A DNA stretch of 64,000 bases, from assembly GCF_020524765.1 (NCBI RefSeq), contig NZ_JAIVLR010000002.1, positions 336,501 to 400,500 on the forward strand, read 5' to 3'. A program made the translations under genes and the position numbers. Below are positions 9,810 to 20,400 of the stretch, one piece after another (position 1 is the stretch's first letter; every line of letters begins with the position of its first letter). Source of the stretch: Qipengyuania gaetbuli. GTDB lineage: Bacteria > Pseudomonadota > Alphaproteobacteria > Sphingomonadales > Sphingomonadaceae. The notes beneath the pieces were generated by a model, which did no database searches, had not been told where the DNA came from, and saw only the letters and a list, made by a program, of their open reading frames with translations.

Positions 9810-10040
9810 ATGTCGCTCGGCCCCTGGCAGCTCATCATTATCGCCATCGTCATCCTCGTCCTGTTCGGCCGCGGCCGCATTTCCGAGATGATGGGCGATT
9901 TCGGCAAGGGCATCAAAAGCTTCAAGCAGGGCATGAACGAGGATGACGCCAAGCCGACCAAGCACCTCGAGCACGAGGCGAAGCCCGCCAGCGAGGGGCT
10001 GACCGAAGACCAGGTCAAGTCGACGTCCGACACCAAGTAA
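9810..10040 (+). CDS. tatA: Sec-independent translocase protein TatA
   Basis: 76 residues. Single N-terminal membrane helix (WQLIIIAIVILVLFGRGRI) followed by an amphipathic helix (ISEMMGDFGKGIKSFKQGM) and a charged tail, the normal TatA layout. It oligomerises to form the twin-arginine transport pore for folded proteins. First gene of tatABC; 59 bases separate it from scpB, enough for a promoter of its own. Confidence 0.95.
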   Translation: MSLGPWQLIIIAIVILVLFGRGRISEMMGDFGKGIKSFKQGMNEDDAKPTKHLEHEAKPASEGLTEDQVKSTSDTK

Positions 10041-10063
10041 TCCGCTAGAGGGCGGAGGCACGC

Positions 10064-10510
10064 ATGTTCGATATCGGCGCCAGCGAACTGCTGGTGATTG
10101 TCATCGTGGCGATCCTGGTGATCGGCCCGAAGGACATGCCGCGTGCCATGCGTACCGCCGGACGCTGGATCGGCAAGCTGCGCCGCATGTCCACCCATTT
10201 CCGCGCCGGCATCGACGAGATGGTCCGGCAGGCGGAAATCGAGGACATGGAAAAGCAGTGGGCCGACCGCAACAAGGAAATCATGGCCAAGTATCCGACC
10301 GGCAACGAGCCGGAAGGCGGCGCGCCCGATAGCGAAATGACGCCCATGGCTCCTGCGGCAGACCCGGCGGATGCCGACGCTGCGGCAGAGGCGGCCATCA
10401 AGCGGGCCGCGCCGAAGAAAGCACCGGAACATGGCGGCCCCGCCGAGGCGGAACCGGGCCTGCCGCTTGGTGACGTACCGCCCCCTCCGCCGGCCAAGGG
10501 CGAGAGCTGA
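10064..10510 (+). CDS. tatB: Sec-independent translocase protein TatB
   Basis: 148 residues. N-terminal membrane helix MFDIGASELLVIVIVAILVIGPKDMPRAMR, with the TatB-type Glu in the helix (E8 of GASELL) and the GPKDMP hinge, followed by amphipathic helices and a Pro/Ala-rich tail ending PPPPPAKGES. Forms the signal-peptide receptor with TatC. Follows tatA by 23 bases and precedes tatC by 1 base. Confidence 0.94.
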   Translation: MFDIGASELLVIVIVAILVIGPKDMPRAMRTAGRWIGKLRRMSTHFRAGIDEMVRQAEIEDMEKQWADRNKEIMAKYPTGNEPEGGAPDSEMTPMAPAADPADADAAAEAAIKRAAPKKAPEHGGPAEAEPGLPLGDVPPPPPAKGES

Positions 10511-10511
10511 C

Positions 10512-11315
10512 ATGGCCTTCGAGATCAAGGACATCGACGAGAGCCAGGCGCCGCTGCTCGACCATTTGATGGAACTGCGCACGCGGCTGGTCCGCTGCGT
10601 CGCCGCGCTGGTGGTGGCGTTCGGCGCGTGCCTCTATTTCGCGGACGACATCCTCGGCTTCCTGATACAGCCGCTCAAATCGTCCTTTCCCGACGGCAAG
10701 GGGCAGCTGATCTTCACCAAGCTTTACGAGGTGTTCTTCGTCGAGCTGAAAGTGGCGCTGTTCGCAGGCTTCTGCATCGCGTTTCCCTATATCGCAAACC
10801 AGCTCTGGGCGTTCATCGCGCCGGGGCTCTATGCGCGCGAAAAGAAGGCTTTCCTGCCTTTCCTGATCGCGACGCCCTTCCTGTTCACTTGCGGCGCGGC
10901 ACTGGCCTATTACGTCGTGATGCCGACCGCTTTCGAGTGGTTCCTCGGCTTCGAGGGCACTGCAGGCGGGCTCGAAATCAATGCCCTGCCGACGGCGAAC
11001 GAATACCTCGGCCTCGTCATGCAGTTCATCCTCGCCTTCGGGATGAGCTTCCTGCTCCCCGTCCTGCTGCTGCTGCTGCATCGCGCAGGCATCGTGACGC
11101 GCGAACAGCTGGTCAATGCACGGCGCTATGTGATCGTGCTGGTCGTGATCGTGGCGGCGATCATCACGCCGCCCGATCCGGGTTCGCAGCTGTTGCTGGC
11201 CATACCGCTGCTGCTGCTGTTCGAAGGCTCGCTCGTGCTGATGCGCATCTTCGACAAGCGCGATGCGAAGGAAAAGGCGGCGGAAGAACCCGCCGCCGAT
11301 CAGTCCGCGTCGTAG
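10512..11315 (+). CDS. tatC: Sec-independent translocase protein TatC
   Basis: 267 residues, six predicted membrane helices. Signature N-terminal region APLLDHLMELRTRLVRC and first periplasmic loop with QPLKSSFPDGKGQLIFTKLYEVFFVELKVALFAG are typical. It recognises the twin-arginine signal. Start at 10512, one base after the tatB stop. The 3' end overlaps the convergent amidohydrolase gene by 16 bases. Confidence 0.96.
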   Translation: MAFEIKDIDESQAPLLDHLMELRTRLVRCVAALVVAFGACLYFADDILGFLIQPLKSSFPDGKGQLIFTKLYEVFFVELKVALFAGFCIAFPYIANQLWAFIAPGLYAREKKAFLPFLIATPFLFTCGAALAYYVVMPTAFEWFLGFEGTAGGLEINALPTANEYLGLVMQFILAFGMSFLLPVLLLLLHRAGIVTREQLVNARRYVIVLVVIVAAIITPPDPGSQLLLAIPLLLLFEGSLVLMRIFDKRDAKEKAAEEPAADQSAS

Positions 11316-12949
11316 ACCTTCCGGCCGCCGACCCAGGTTTCCAGCACCTTGGTCGCGCGGATTTCTTCCGGCGTCGCCATCAGCGGGTCGCGGTCGACCA
11401 GGATGAAGTCGGCCCGCTCGCCCGGAAGTAGTCTGCCGAAACGGCCTTCGGCAAATCCGGCATAGGCCGCGTCGGCAGTAAATCCGGCAAGCGCCTCCTC
11501 GCGATTGACGCGTTCCTTGGGCAGCCAGCCGCCGAAGGGCTGGCCGTTGGCATCCATGCGGGTGATCGCGGCCGCGTAACCGGCAAAGACGTCCGACGGT
11601 TCCACCGGCGCGTCCGAGCCGAAAGCCAGCTTGCCGCCCAGTTGCAGCACGGTGTTCCACGCATAGGCGCCTTCGAGGCGGTCCATGCCCAGCCGCGCCT
11701 CCGCCATCAGGCGATCCGACGTCTGGTGGAGCGGCTGCATCGAGGCGATGATGCCGTTCTGCGCGATCTTGGGCAGGTCGACCGGATCGATGATCTGCGC
11801 GTGTTCGATCCGCCAACGGCGATCGCCATCGAAGCTTTCCGCGATCTCGTTTACCGCGTTCAGCACTTCCGCATTGGCAGCCGTGCCGATGGCGTGGACT
11901 GCCGGCTGGAAGCCGCCCTGTGCGGCACGCACGAGGATGTTGCGAAGCTGCGCAGGCGTCTGCAGCGGGAGGCCGTAATTGCCCGGATCGTCGGCATAGG
12001 GGCGCTTCAGCCAGGCCCCGCGGCTGCCCAGCGCGCCATCGAGATAGAGCTTCACGCCGTTCATGCGCAGCTTGTCGTCGTAGAGCCAGGGCGAGGGCCC
12101 CGATCCGCCGATCAGCACCATCTGTTCGGGGCCCGAGGCATAGGACATGATGCGCAGGTTCAGCGCGCCCATGTCACCGGCGCGGCGGAAAGCCTGCCAG
12201 TCCTCGATCGTGGTGCCCATGTCGGCGACCGCGGTGATGCCGTAACGGTGGAAGACCTTCTGCGCCTCGGCGAGCGCCAGGTCGCGCTCGTTGGCGCGCG
12301 GGGCCGGGATGGCCTGGCGCATAAGTTCCTCGGCAGCATCGACGAAGACGCCGCTGGGCTGTTTCGTACCGGGCAGGGTTTCGATCCTGCCGCCTGCAGG
12401 CGACTTGCTCTGCGCCGTGATCCCGGCAGCCTGCATGGCGAGGCTGTTGGCCCAGCCGGCATGGCCATCGACGCGCTCGAGATAGACCGGGCGGTCGGCG
12501 ACGGCGCTGTCGAGTTCGGCAGCGGTCGGGAATCGGCCAAGGCCCCATTTTTCCTGGTTCCAGCCGCGCCCGAGGATCCACGGGCGGGCTTCGTTTTCGG
12601 CAGCGAAAGTGCGGATCTTGTCGAGCGCTTCCTCAAGCGAATTCGTTTCCGACAGGTCCAGCGTCAATGCGCCGAAGCCGACGCCCATGACGTGGACGTG
12701 CGCATCGATCATGCCCGGCAGCATGACGCGGCCTTTACCATCTTCGCGGTAGTCGGTGCGCGGGCGGTCTTCGCCCCGGCCGATGACCTTCGCCACCTTG
12801 CCGTCGTCGTCGATCACCAGCGCCTCGAACCGCTTCACCTTGCCGTCTGCATCCATGGTGATGCCGGTTACGTTGTCGACGAGCACGTCGGCCTGTGCAG
12901 GCACGGCGACGGTGGTGGCGAGCAGGGCGGCAACAAGTGTCTTCTTCAT
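11300..12949 (-). CDS. Secreted amidohydrolase, YtcJ-like (amidohydrolase 3 family)
   Basis: 549 residues. An N-terminal signal peptide (MKKTLVAALLATTVAVPAQA) fixes the start at 12949; a longer in-frame start lacks such a signal. The metal-binding DAHVHVMGVG motif marks the amidohydrolase TIM barrel, and the C-terminal LAFGSDAPVEPSDVFAGYAAAITR and LPGERADFILVDRDPL segments are characteristic of the YtcJ group. The enzyme is probably periplasmic; substrate unknown. Divergent from ilvA over a 107-base gap and convergent with tatC. Confidence 0.88.
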   Translation of the reverse strand: MKKTLVAALLATTVAVPAQADVLVDNVTGITMDADGKVKRFEALVIDDDGKVAKVIGRGEDRPRTDYREDGKGRVMLPGMIDAHVHVMGVGFGALTLDLSETNSLEEALDKIRTFAAENEARPWILGRGWNQEKWGLGRFPTAAELDSAVADRPVYLERVDGHAGWANSLAMQAAGITAQSKSPAGGRIETLPGTKQPSGVFVDAAEELMRQAIPAPRANERDLALAEAQKVFHRYGITAVADMGTTIEDWQAFRRAGDMGALNLRIMSYASGPEQMVLIGGSGPSPWLYDDKLRMNGVKLYLDGALGSRGAWLKRPYADDPGNYGLPLQTPAQLRNILVRAAQGGFQPAVHAIGTAANAEVLNAVNEIAESFDGDRRWRIEHAQIIDPVDLPKIAQNGIIASMQPLHQTSDRLMAEARLGMDRLEGAYAWNTVLQLGGKLAFGSDAPVEPSDVFAGYAAAITRMDANGQPFGGWLPKERVNREEALAGFTADAAYAGFAEGRFGRLLPGERADFILVDRDPLMATPEEIRATKVLETWVGGRKVYDAD

Positions 12950-13056
12950 CAGGCTTTCCCAATCCGTGTTCGGGGCCTGCGATAAGGCAAAGCTTGGCAC
13001 GGGCAAACCCTTTCGCTCATTGCGCCACCAAGGTGGGGTCCGTAGTTTCCCCGGCG

Positions 13057-14310
13057 ATGACACAGGCCAATCCCCTGCCGACCGGAGAGAAGGCGACCGA
13101 TCTCCTGACCCTCGACGATGTGAGGGCTGCTGCTGCGCGTATCGAAGGCGCAGTGGTCAAGACCTCGTTGATGCACTCCATCACCCTGTCGGAGATTACC
13201 GGGGCGGACATCTGGCTGAAGTTCGAAAACCACCAATTCACGGCCGCCTACAAGGAACGCGGCGCATTGAACGCGCTGCTCCACCTGTCGGAAGAGCAGC
13301 GACGCCGCGGCGTTATCGCGGCGTCCGCAGGCAACCACTCGCAGGGCCTGTCCTATCACGGGCGCAGGCTGGGCGTTCCGGTGACCATCGTGATGCCCTC
13401 GACCACGCCCAGCGTGAAAGTGATGCAGACCGAAAGCGTCGGCGGAAAGGTCGAACTGTTCGGCGAGACCTTCGACGAGGCCTATGACCATGCGCGCGAG
13501 CTGGAGCGGGAACGCGGCCTCACCTTCGTCCACCCTTTCGACGATCCCAATGTCGCGGCAGGGCAGGGCACGGTCGCGCTCGAGATGCTCGAGGCAAAGG
13601 ACGATTTCGACTGTCTCGTCGTGCCAATCGGCGGCGGCGGCCTGATGAGCGGCATGGCGACGGTCGCCAAGGCGCTGCGCCCCGATATCGAGATGGTGGG
13701 CGTGCAGGCCCAGCTGTTCCCCTCGATGTATTCGGCCGTGACCGGCGAGGAATTGCCCTGCGGCGGCGACACGCTGGCGGAGGGCATTGCGGTCAAGCAG
13801 CCCGGTGCCTTTACCAGCCAGGTCATCCGCGAACTGGTCGACGAAGTCCTGCTGGTCGGCGAACCCAAGCTGGAACACGCCGTGTCGCTGCTTCTCCAGA
13901 TCGAGAAGACCGTCGTGGAGGGTGCTGGCGCTGCGGGTCTTGCCGCCGTCCTGTCCTATCCCGAACGCTTTGCCGGCAAGACCGTCGGCCTCGTGCTGTG
14001 TGGCGGCAATATCGACACCCGCCTGCTCGCCAACGTGCTGCTGCGCGACCTTGCCCGCAGCGGGCGACTGGCGCGTCTCAGGATCACGCTGCAGGACCGC
14101 CCCGGCGCGCTCTACAAGGTGATGCGCGAGTTCAACGACCACAACGTCAACATCATCGAGATCTACCACCAGCGCATCTTCACCGCGCTTCCCGCCAAGG
14201 GCCTGATCACCGAGATCGAGTGCGAGGCGCGCGACGGCAGCCAGATCGACCGCCTGGTCAAGGCGCTGGAAGCCAAGGGCTATTCGGTCGAACTGGCCGA
14301 GCTGGAATAG
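13057..14310 (+). CDS. ilvA: Threonine ammonia-lyase with C-terminal ACT domain
   Basis: 417 residues. PLP enzyme converting threonine to 2-oxobutanoate for isoleucine synthesis. The PLP lysine is in [12 protein letters not shown], the phosphate-binding loop is GGGGLMSG, and [14 protein letters not shown] is the family signature. The C-terminal ~80 residues ([33 protein letters not shown]) form an ACT domain, so amino-acid feedback control is likely. Start is ATG 13057, giving MTQANPLP. The short form with one ACT domain is common in alphaproteobacteria; a catabolic (TdcB-like) role is the alternative. Confidence 0.93.
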   Translation: MTQANPLPTGEKATDLLTLDDVRAAAARIEGAVVKTSLMHSITLSEITGADIWLKFENHQFTAAYKERGALNALLHLSEEQRRRGVIAASAGNHSQGLSYHGRRLGVPVTIVMPSTTPSVKVMQTESVGGKVELFGETFDEAYDHARELERERGLTFVHPFDDPNVAAGQGTVALEMLEAKDDFDCLVVPIGGGGLMSGMATVAKALRPDIEMVGVQAQLFPSMYSAVTGEELPCGGDTLAEGIAVKQPGAFTSQVIRELVDEVLLVGEPKLEHAVSLLLQIEKTVVEGAGAAGLAAVLSYPERFAGKTVGLVLCGGNIDTRLLANVLLRDLARSGRLARLRITLQDRPGALYKVMREFNDHNVNIIEIYHQRIFTALPAKGLITEIECEARDGSQIDRLVKALEAKGYSVELAELE

Positions 14311-14354
14311 GGCGAACGGTGGGGTCGGAAACGGCCTTGGGTCCACTTTCGTGG

Positions 14355-14370
14355 TTAAGGCACTTTTAAC
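14355..14370. promoter_or_regulatory. Candidate CtrA-binding site upstream of bpt
   Basis: TTAA, exactly seven bases, then TTAAC, which fits the full CtrA consensus TTAA-N7-TTAA known from Caulobacter and other alphaproteobacteria. It lies about 75-90 bases before the bpt GTG start, a plausible promoter position. The flanking GTTAA/TTAAC also makes it an inverted repeat. Binding is inference. Confidence 0.5.
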
Positions 14371-14443
14371 CCGGGCACCACTCGGGCATAAAGGAGTCGT
14401 TAAAGATATAAGTCGCCCGCAACGCAGAGGATGTCATCAACCC

Positions 14444-15286
14444 GTGACGGCCCCGATCCGCTTTCCCCGCTTTTTCGTGACGAGCCCCGCGCCGTGCCCG
14501 TATCTGCCGGGCAAGAGCGAGCGAAAGGTGTTCACCGAATTGCGCGGGCAGAGCGCGGACGAACTCAACGAAGCGCTCGGGCGAATCGGTTTCCGCCGCA
14601 GCCAGACGGTCGCCTACCGGCCGTCCTGCCTCGACTGCCAGGCCTGCGTATCGGTCCGCGTCGTCGCCAACGAATTCAAGCCTTCCGGCAGCCAGAAGCG
14701 CACGCTGAAGGCGAACAGCGATATCGAAGTCGCGGAATGCCGCCCCTGGGCGACCGACGAACAGTACGAATTGCTCCGCAAGTACCTCTCCCATCGCCAC
14801 CCCGGAGGCGGCATGGCAGAGATGGACGAATCCGACTTTGCGGATATGGTGGAACACACTCCGGTATCCAGCTATGTCGTTGAATATCGGGAGCCGGGAG
14901 TTGGGTCGCAGCCGGGACGGCTGATCGGCGCCTGTCTCACGGACGTGCAGGGTGACGGGCTGTCGATGATCTACAGCTTCTACGACCCTGATATTGAGGA
15001 TCGTGCCGGGCTTGGAAATTTCATCATCCTCGACCACATCCGCCGGGCAGCCGCGCAGGGCCTGCCCTACGTCTACCTCGGCTATTGGGTCGAAGGGTCG
15101 GAGCGGATGCAGTACAAGGTGCGTTACCGCCCGCTCGAACGGCTTACCCGCGGCGGATGGGAACGCATGCCCGAAGACGAGCAGAAGCGCCTTATCACCG
15201 CAGCAACCCGGCCACGCGTCGCTCGCACTGCCGAGCCCCTGCCGGCCAAGGACGGAAGCCAGCGCGAATACAAGCTGGCCGACTGA
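14444..15286 (+). CDS. bpt: Arginyl/leucyl-tRNA--protein transferase (aspartate/glutamate leucyltransferase)
   Basis: 280 residues. N-end-rule enzyme that adds leucine (Bpt type) or arginine (Ate type) to proteins with exposed acidic N-terminal residues, marking them for ClpAP. Contains the conserved N-terminal Cys motif in [35 protein letters not shown], and the C-terminal [23 protein letters not shown]. Start is GTG 14444, which gives the usual [19 protein letters not shown]-terminus. A candidate CtrA site sits upstream. Confidence 0.92.
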   Translation: MTAPIRFPRFFVTSPAPCPYLPGKSERKVFTELRGQSADELNEALGRIGFRRSQTVAYRPSCLDCQACVSVRVVANEFKPSGSQKRTLKANSDIEVAECRPWATDEQYELLRKYLSHRHPGGGMAEMDESDFADMVEHTPVSSYVVEYREPGVGSQPGRLIGACLTDVQGDGLSMIYSFYDPDIEDRAGLGNFIILDHIRRAAAQGLPYVYLGYWVEGSERMQYKVRYRPLERLTRGGWERMPEDEQKRLITAATRPRVARTAEPLPAKDGSQREYKLAD

Positions 15287-15290
15287 ACCG

Positions 15291-17417
15291 ATACGCGCAT
15301 TCCTGAAAAGCTGTGTTGCCGCGATCGCCCTTGTGGCGGTACCTGCGGCTGCGCAGGACCAGCAGGCGCCCGAACGGCTCGAGGACCTGATCCCCGACAG
15401 CGCGCTCGACAATCCCGAGGAGTGGGCGGCGCAGGGCACGGTTGAAGACACAGAAACCACGGGCGACGTCGTTCCCGAACCCGAAACGCCGATCGACGCT
15501 CCTCCCGGCTTCGATCTCGCATGGCCAGACGAGCTGGAAATCGACGGTTTCGAGCCGCTGGAGCCGGAAGAGGACATCCAGTTCGCCGATCTCGATACCG
15601 GCGCCCCGCAGATCGCGTTCGAAAACGCCGAGACAGAGCAACTTGCCGACAATCTGATCCTCGGTTTCCCGCAAGCGGAACCGCCATTTTCCGAACGAGG
15701 CGGCTTCGTTGCGCGATACGAGGCGCTTTCGACCATCGAGGAGCTCGGGTCCGACGATGCCAATGTCGCGCAGATCGCGGCCCGTGCGCGCGAGGACGAG
15801 GAGCTGCTCAACAACCTCCTGCGGGTATACGGCTACTATAATGGAGAGATCATCCGCACGATCGGTGCGGTCGAACCGGGCGAGGGCGAGGCAGACGGCA
15901 GGCCGGTCGTGCGCTTCGATGTCATCCCGGGCGTGCGCTATCGTTACGGGACCATCGACCTCGGCAATCTGAGGAGCGCGCCGGATTACAACGCACTGCG
16001 CGATGTCTTCAACATCCTGCCGGGCGATTACCTCCAGAGCGACACGATCATCCAGGAACAGTTCGACCTCGATCGCGCCCTTGGCGAAAGTGGCTACGCC
16101 TTCGCCAGGATCGACGAGCCCGAACTGCTGATCGACCACGACCGGGAGCAAGGCGATCTCACACTGCCGGTAGAGCCGGGCGGCAAGTACGTGTTCGGCG
16201 AAGTCACCAGCAACGATCCCGAGTTCCTGTCCAGCCGCCACCTTTCCAGCATCGCGCGTTTCGAGCCGGGCGACACGTACCAGCGCAGCCTGTCGATGGA
16301 CCTGCGCCGCGCGGTGACCGCGACCGGCCTCGTGTCTTCAGTCGCGATTACGCCGCGCGAGATTACCGCGCCGCAAGGCGACGAGCCGGGCGTGGTGGCG
16401 ATGGACGTCGAAATGACCCGCGCCAAGCTACGCACCATTGCGGGCGCAATCGGGTACGGTTCGGAAGAGGGCTTCCGCGTCCAGGCAAGTTGGGAGCATC
16501 GCAATCTCTTCCCGCCCGAAGGGTCGCTCAAGGTGCGCGGCGTGCTGGGGACGCAGGAACAGCTGGCAGGCGTTACCTTCCGCAAGAACAATTTCGGCGG
16601 GCGCGACCAGGTCCTGACGGTCGATGCCTATGTCTCGGCGATCGACACGGTCGCCTATGACGCGAACTCGATTGCCCTGTCCGGCACTTACGAGCGGCTC
16701 TCGACCCTCTTGTTCCAGAAGCCCCTCAGCTGGACGCTCGGTGCGCTCATTCTCGCAACGGACGATCGCAACCGGGTGCTGAAGGGTATTCCCCGTCCCC
16801 GCCAGACCTACCTTGTCGCTTCGATCTATGGCCGTGCGACTGTCGACACGACGGATTCGCTGCTCGATCCGACCAAGGGTTTCCGTGTCTCGGGCTTCCT
16901 GGCCCCGGCAACCTCGCGCACGGCGGGGGAGCAGTTCTACTATCTCGCGAACCAGGCGGATGCTTCCTATTACCAGTCGATCGGGAGCAACATCGTTGCT
17001 GCCGGCAGGTTGCGATACGCTAGCATCCTGGGGGCGCCGCTATTCGCGATTGCGCCCTCCCGCCGGCTCTATGCCGGTGGCGGCGGTTCCGTGCGTGGCT
17101 ACGGCTACCAGGCCGTCGGCCCCAAGAACGACCTCGGCGAACCGACCGGCGGGCGCAGCCTCGTCGAAGCCTCGGTTGAAGCGCGGATCGGGACGGGCTT
17201 TTTCGATGGCGCGCTATCGGTGGTCCCGTTCTTCGATATCGGGGCTGTCTCGATCGATACCACCCCCGATTTCCGCTTCGTCAAATACGGTGCGGGCGTC
17301 GGTGTGCGATACGATACCGGCTTCGGCCCGTTGCGCCTCGATGTCGGCGTGCCGCTCAACCCCGACGAAGGCGATGCGCCTGTCGCCGTCTACGTATCGC
17401 TGGGGCAGGCTTTCTGA
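15291..17417 (+). CDS. tamA: Autotransporter assembly factor TamA (BamA/TamA family outer-membrane protein)
   Basis: About 708 residues. POTRA-type periplasmic domains at roughly 190-400 precede a C-terminal 16-strand Omp85 barrel (bacterial surface antigen domain) with GGGSVRGYGYQAVGPK, the lid-lock RGY motif, and a C-terminal Phe (VSLGQAF) as beta-signal. The signal peptide RAFLKSCVAAIALVAVPAAAQ is clear, but no ATG, GTG or TTG precedes it in frame after position 15012, deep inside bpt. The best-fitting start is ATA at 15291 or CTG at 15303; GTG 15333 would cut the signal peptide. The stop overlaps tamB by 1 base (TGATG). Confidence 0.85.
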   Translation: MRAFLKSCVAAIALVAVPAAAQDQQAPERLEDLIPDSALDNPEEWAAQGTVEDTETTGDVVPEPETPIDAPPGFDLAWPDELEIDGFEPLEPEEDIQFADLDTGAPQIAFENAETEQLADNLILGFPQAEPPFSERGGFVARYEALSTIEELGSDDANVAQIAARAREDEELLNNLLRVYGYYNGEIIRTIGAVEPGEGEADGRPVVRFDVIPGVRYRYGTIDLGNLRSAPDYNALRDVFNILPGDYLQSDTIIQEQFDLDRALGESGYAFARIDEPELLIDHDREQGDLTLPVEPGGKYVFGEVTSNDPEFLSSRHLSSIARFEPGDTYQRSLSMDLRRAVTATGLVSSVAITPREITAPQGDEPGVVAMDVEMTRAKLRTIAGAIGYGSEEGFRVQASWEHRNLFPPEGSLKVRGVLGTQEQLAGVTFRKNNFGGRDQVLTVDAYVSAIDTVAYDANSIALSGTYERLSTLLFQKPLSWTLGALILATDDRNRVLKGIPRPRQTYLVASIYGRATVDTTDSLLDPTKGFRVSGFLAPATSRTAGEQFYYLANQADASYYQSIGSNIVAAGRLRYASILGAPLFAIAPSRRLYAGGGGSVRGYGYQAVGPKNDLGEPTGGRSLVEASVEARIGTGFFDGALSVVPFFDIGAVSIDTTPDFRFVKYGAGVGVRYDTGFGPLRLDVGVPLNPDEGDAPVAVYVSLGQAF

Positions 17418-20400
17418 TGGAAGAGGTTGCCGTGTCCACCGAGGCGCCGAAGCGCAGGTCCATCGCCGGGCGTATCGCCAGATGGACATTCGGTCTGCTG
17501 GGCGCTGTCGTCCTGCTGGTCGTGGGCGCGGTTCTGCTTCTCAACACCCCCATCGGGGAGCGTTTCCTTGCCGACCGGATCGCGCGCCATGTCTTTCCCA
17601 ATGGTCTCAACATCGCCATCGGACGGATCGACGGGAACATCTATGGCGATGCGGTGCTGCACGATGTGCGCGTGTCCGATCCGCAAGGCGTCTTCCTGAC
17701 GATCCCGCGTGCCGAGATCGACTGGAACCCGCGCGGCTGGCTGCGTAACCGGCTCGACATCGACAGCTTCGTCGCCCGCCGCGGAAATCTCACGCGCATA
17801 CCCGAATTCTTGCCGAGCGAGGACGACGGGCCGGTGCTGCCCGGTTTCGACATCGCCATAGACCGGTTAGAAATCGACAACCTCATGCTTGCGCCGGGGA
17901 TTGCCGGCGACGCCTCCCAACGCGTGGACCTTGCTGCCGAAGTGCAGGTCCGTGACAGGCTCCTGTTCGTCGATGGCGACGCGAAGCTCGGCACGGACGA
18001 TTCGCTGGCCTTGCTGCTGCACGCAGAACCGGACGGGGACGATTTCGACCTCTCCGCCGATATCTCCGCAAGCGAGGGCGGGGCGATTGCCGGCATCCTG
18101 GGTGTCGAGGGTCCGTACGAGGCGCGCCTGCGCGGCGATGGCACTTGGTCGGCGTGGAAGGGTGGCTTGCTAGTCCGCAGCGGGGGTGAACGCATTGCAG
18201 CGCTCCGCATCATCAATCGCGAGGGCGTTTTTGGTCTGTTGGGCAAATTCGATGCGAGCGATTTCGTTGACGGCCTGCCCGAACGCGCGCTCGGCAATGA
18301 CACGGCGATCAAGGCAAAGCTGACGATCGACGACCGGAAATTCGACGGGCGAACGATACTCGTCGGGCGCGGCATCCTGCTCGATGGCGACGGCCTGCTC
18401 GACCTCGCGGAAAACCGTGTCGAGGATTACCGTCTCGCCGCCAGTCTCCGCGATCCGGCGCTTTTCGATGACGGCTTGCGCCTCAACGGTACGACAGTGA
18501 CGGCAACGCTGAACGGTGCTTTCGACCAGCTCGACATCGTGCACGAACTGAGAATCGGCGAACTCGTCTCGGGCGAGACACGGGTCGCATCTCTGAGACA
18601 GCAAGGAACGGCTCGATACGACGGCCAGACCTGGACTGTCCCGCTGGCAGTCACTGCAGGCCGGGTTTCGACCGGCAATGCGCTGGTCGATCCGCGGCTG
18701 GTGGACGGCGTCCTGCGCGGCCAGCTTGCGCTGTCAGGTAACCGGCTGGTTGCCGATGACCTCACTGTCGCCTTCCGCGGCCTCGCAGCCAATCTGGCCT
18801 TGCGCGGCGATCTGGATGCCGGTCGCTACCAGTTGCGCGGTCCCGTGCGGGCGGACGGGCTGGTGCTCGACAATGTCGGGCGGGCAGGCGGAACCGCCAT
18901 GGCCGACTTTGAACTCTTTCCGGGTGGCTGGAGGCTTGGCGCGGACCTCGATGCGCGCGTCTCGCCGGTGACCAATGCGACCCTCGCCAATCTGGCGGGA
19001 TCGGCGATCCGCGTGCGTGGCGGCATCGCGACCGGCAGCGGGGCGGCGCTCGATTTCAACCGCGTCCGGGTCAGCGCCGAAAAGCTGCAGATGGCGCTCA
19101 ACGGTTCGGTTTCTGGCGGAACGACCCAGCTGGCAGGGTCCGGCACACATATTGAATACGGCGACTTCACCGTCGAAGCGCGCATCGCGGACGACGGCCC
19201 CACCGCGCAATTGGTCTTTGCAAGGCCTTTCACCGGGATCGAGAACGTACGCGTGGCCATCGCTCCGAGCGAAAACGGCTTTGCCATCGACACACAGGGC
19301 GATTCCGTGCTCGGCCCGTTTGACGGGATCCTGGCCCTGTTTGCTCCGGCGAATGGCCCGACGCGTATCGACGTCGAACGGCTCACGGTGTCCGAGACCT
19401 CGGTTAGCGGCGGCCTGACGCTGGTTGACGGCGGCGTCGACGGGACGCTCGCGCTTACGCGGGGCGGGCTGGAAGGCACCATAGCGCTTGCTCCGCAGGG
19501 TGGCCGGCAGGGGCTCGTCATCGACCTCACCGCTCGCGACGCCAGCTTCGGCGGGGATACATCGCTGACCATCGCGCGCGCCGACATCGACGTCGAGGGC
19601 CTGCTGGGCGAAGGCAATTCCAGCTTCTCGGGCACGGCGAATGCGCAAGGGGTCCAGTACGGCAGGCTGTTCATTGCCCGGCTCGCGGCGCAGGGTAAGG
19701 TGGAAAACGGGGTTGGCAGCGTCGATGCCCGAATAAGCGGCCAGCGCGGGGTCCGATTCGCACTCGACCTCAAGGGACGCTTCCAGCCGGACCGCATCGC
19801 TGTCGCCGCGCAGGGCGAATTTTCCGGTCGGTCTATCTACATGCCGCGGCGGGCCTACCTCACCAAGATGGAAGACGGCGGGTGGAGGCTGTCGCCGACG
19901 CAATTGTCTTACGGCGATGGCGGAATGGTCGCCTCGGGTGAATTCGGCGGCGGCAATCTTGCGCTCGACGTGAAGCTGGCGCGCATGCCGCTGTCGCTCG
20001 GCGATGTCGCCCTGTCGGACCTCGGCCTTGGCGGCACGATCTCCGGTGTGGTCGAGTACCGCAGCCCGGCTGGCGGCCTGCCGACCGGGTTGGCCCGGGT
20101 GAAGGTCGACGATCTCACCCGCTCGGGCCTCGTCCTGTCGTCGAAACCGATGGACCTGTCGCTAGTAGCACGTTTGGAAACCGACAGTTTCGAAGCCCGC
20201 GCCGTCATGGAAAGCGACGAAATCCGGCGCGGACGCGTGCAGGCCTACATCACGGGCCTGCCGGCAGAGGGCGATTTGACTCGCCGTCTCAGGGCCGGCC
20301 GCCTCGATGGCCAGCTGCGGTTCCAGGGTGCGGCCGAAAGCCTCTGGAGGCTCGCTGCGGTGGAGGCGTTCGACCTGACCGGACCTGTATCGATCGCTGC

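Noticed and set aside
13025-13036. CCACCAAGGTGG palindrome ahead of ilvA as an operator
   Set aside because: Only 5-base arms in a GC-rich gap, no second copy and no match to a known regulator site.
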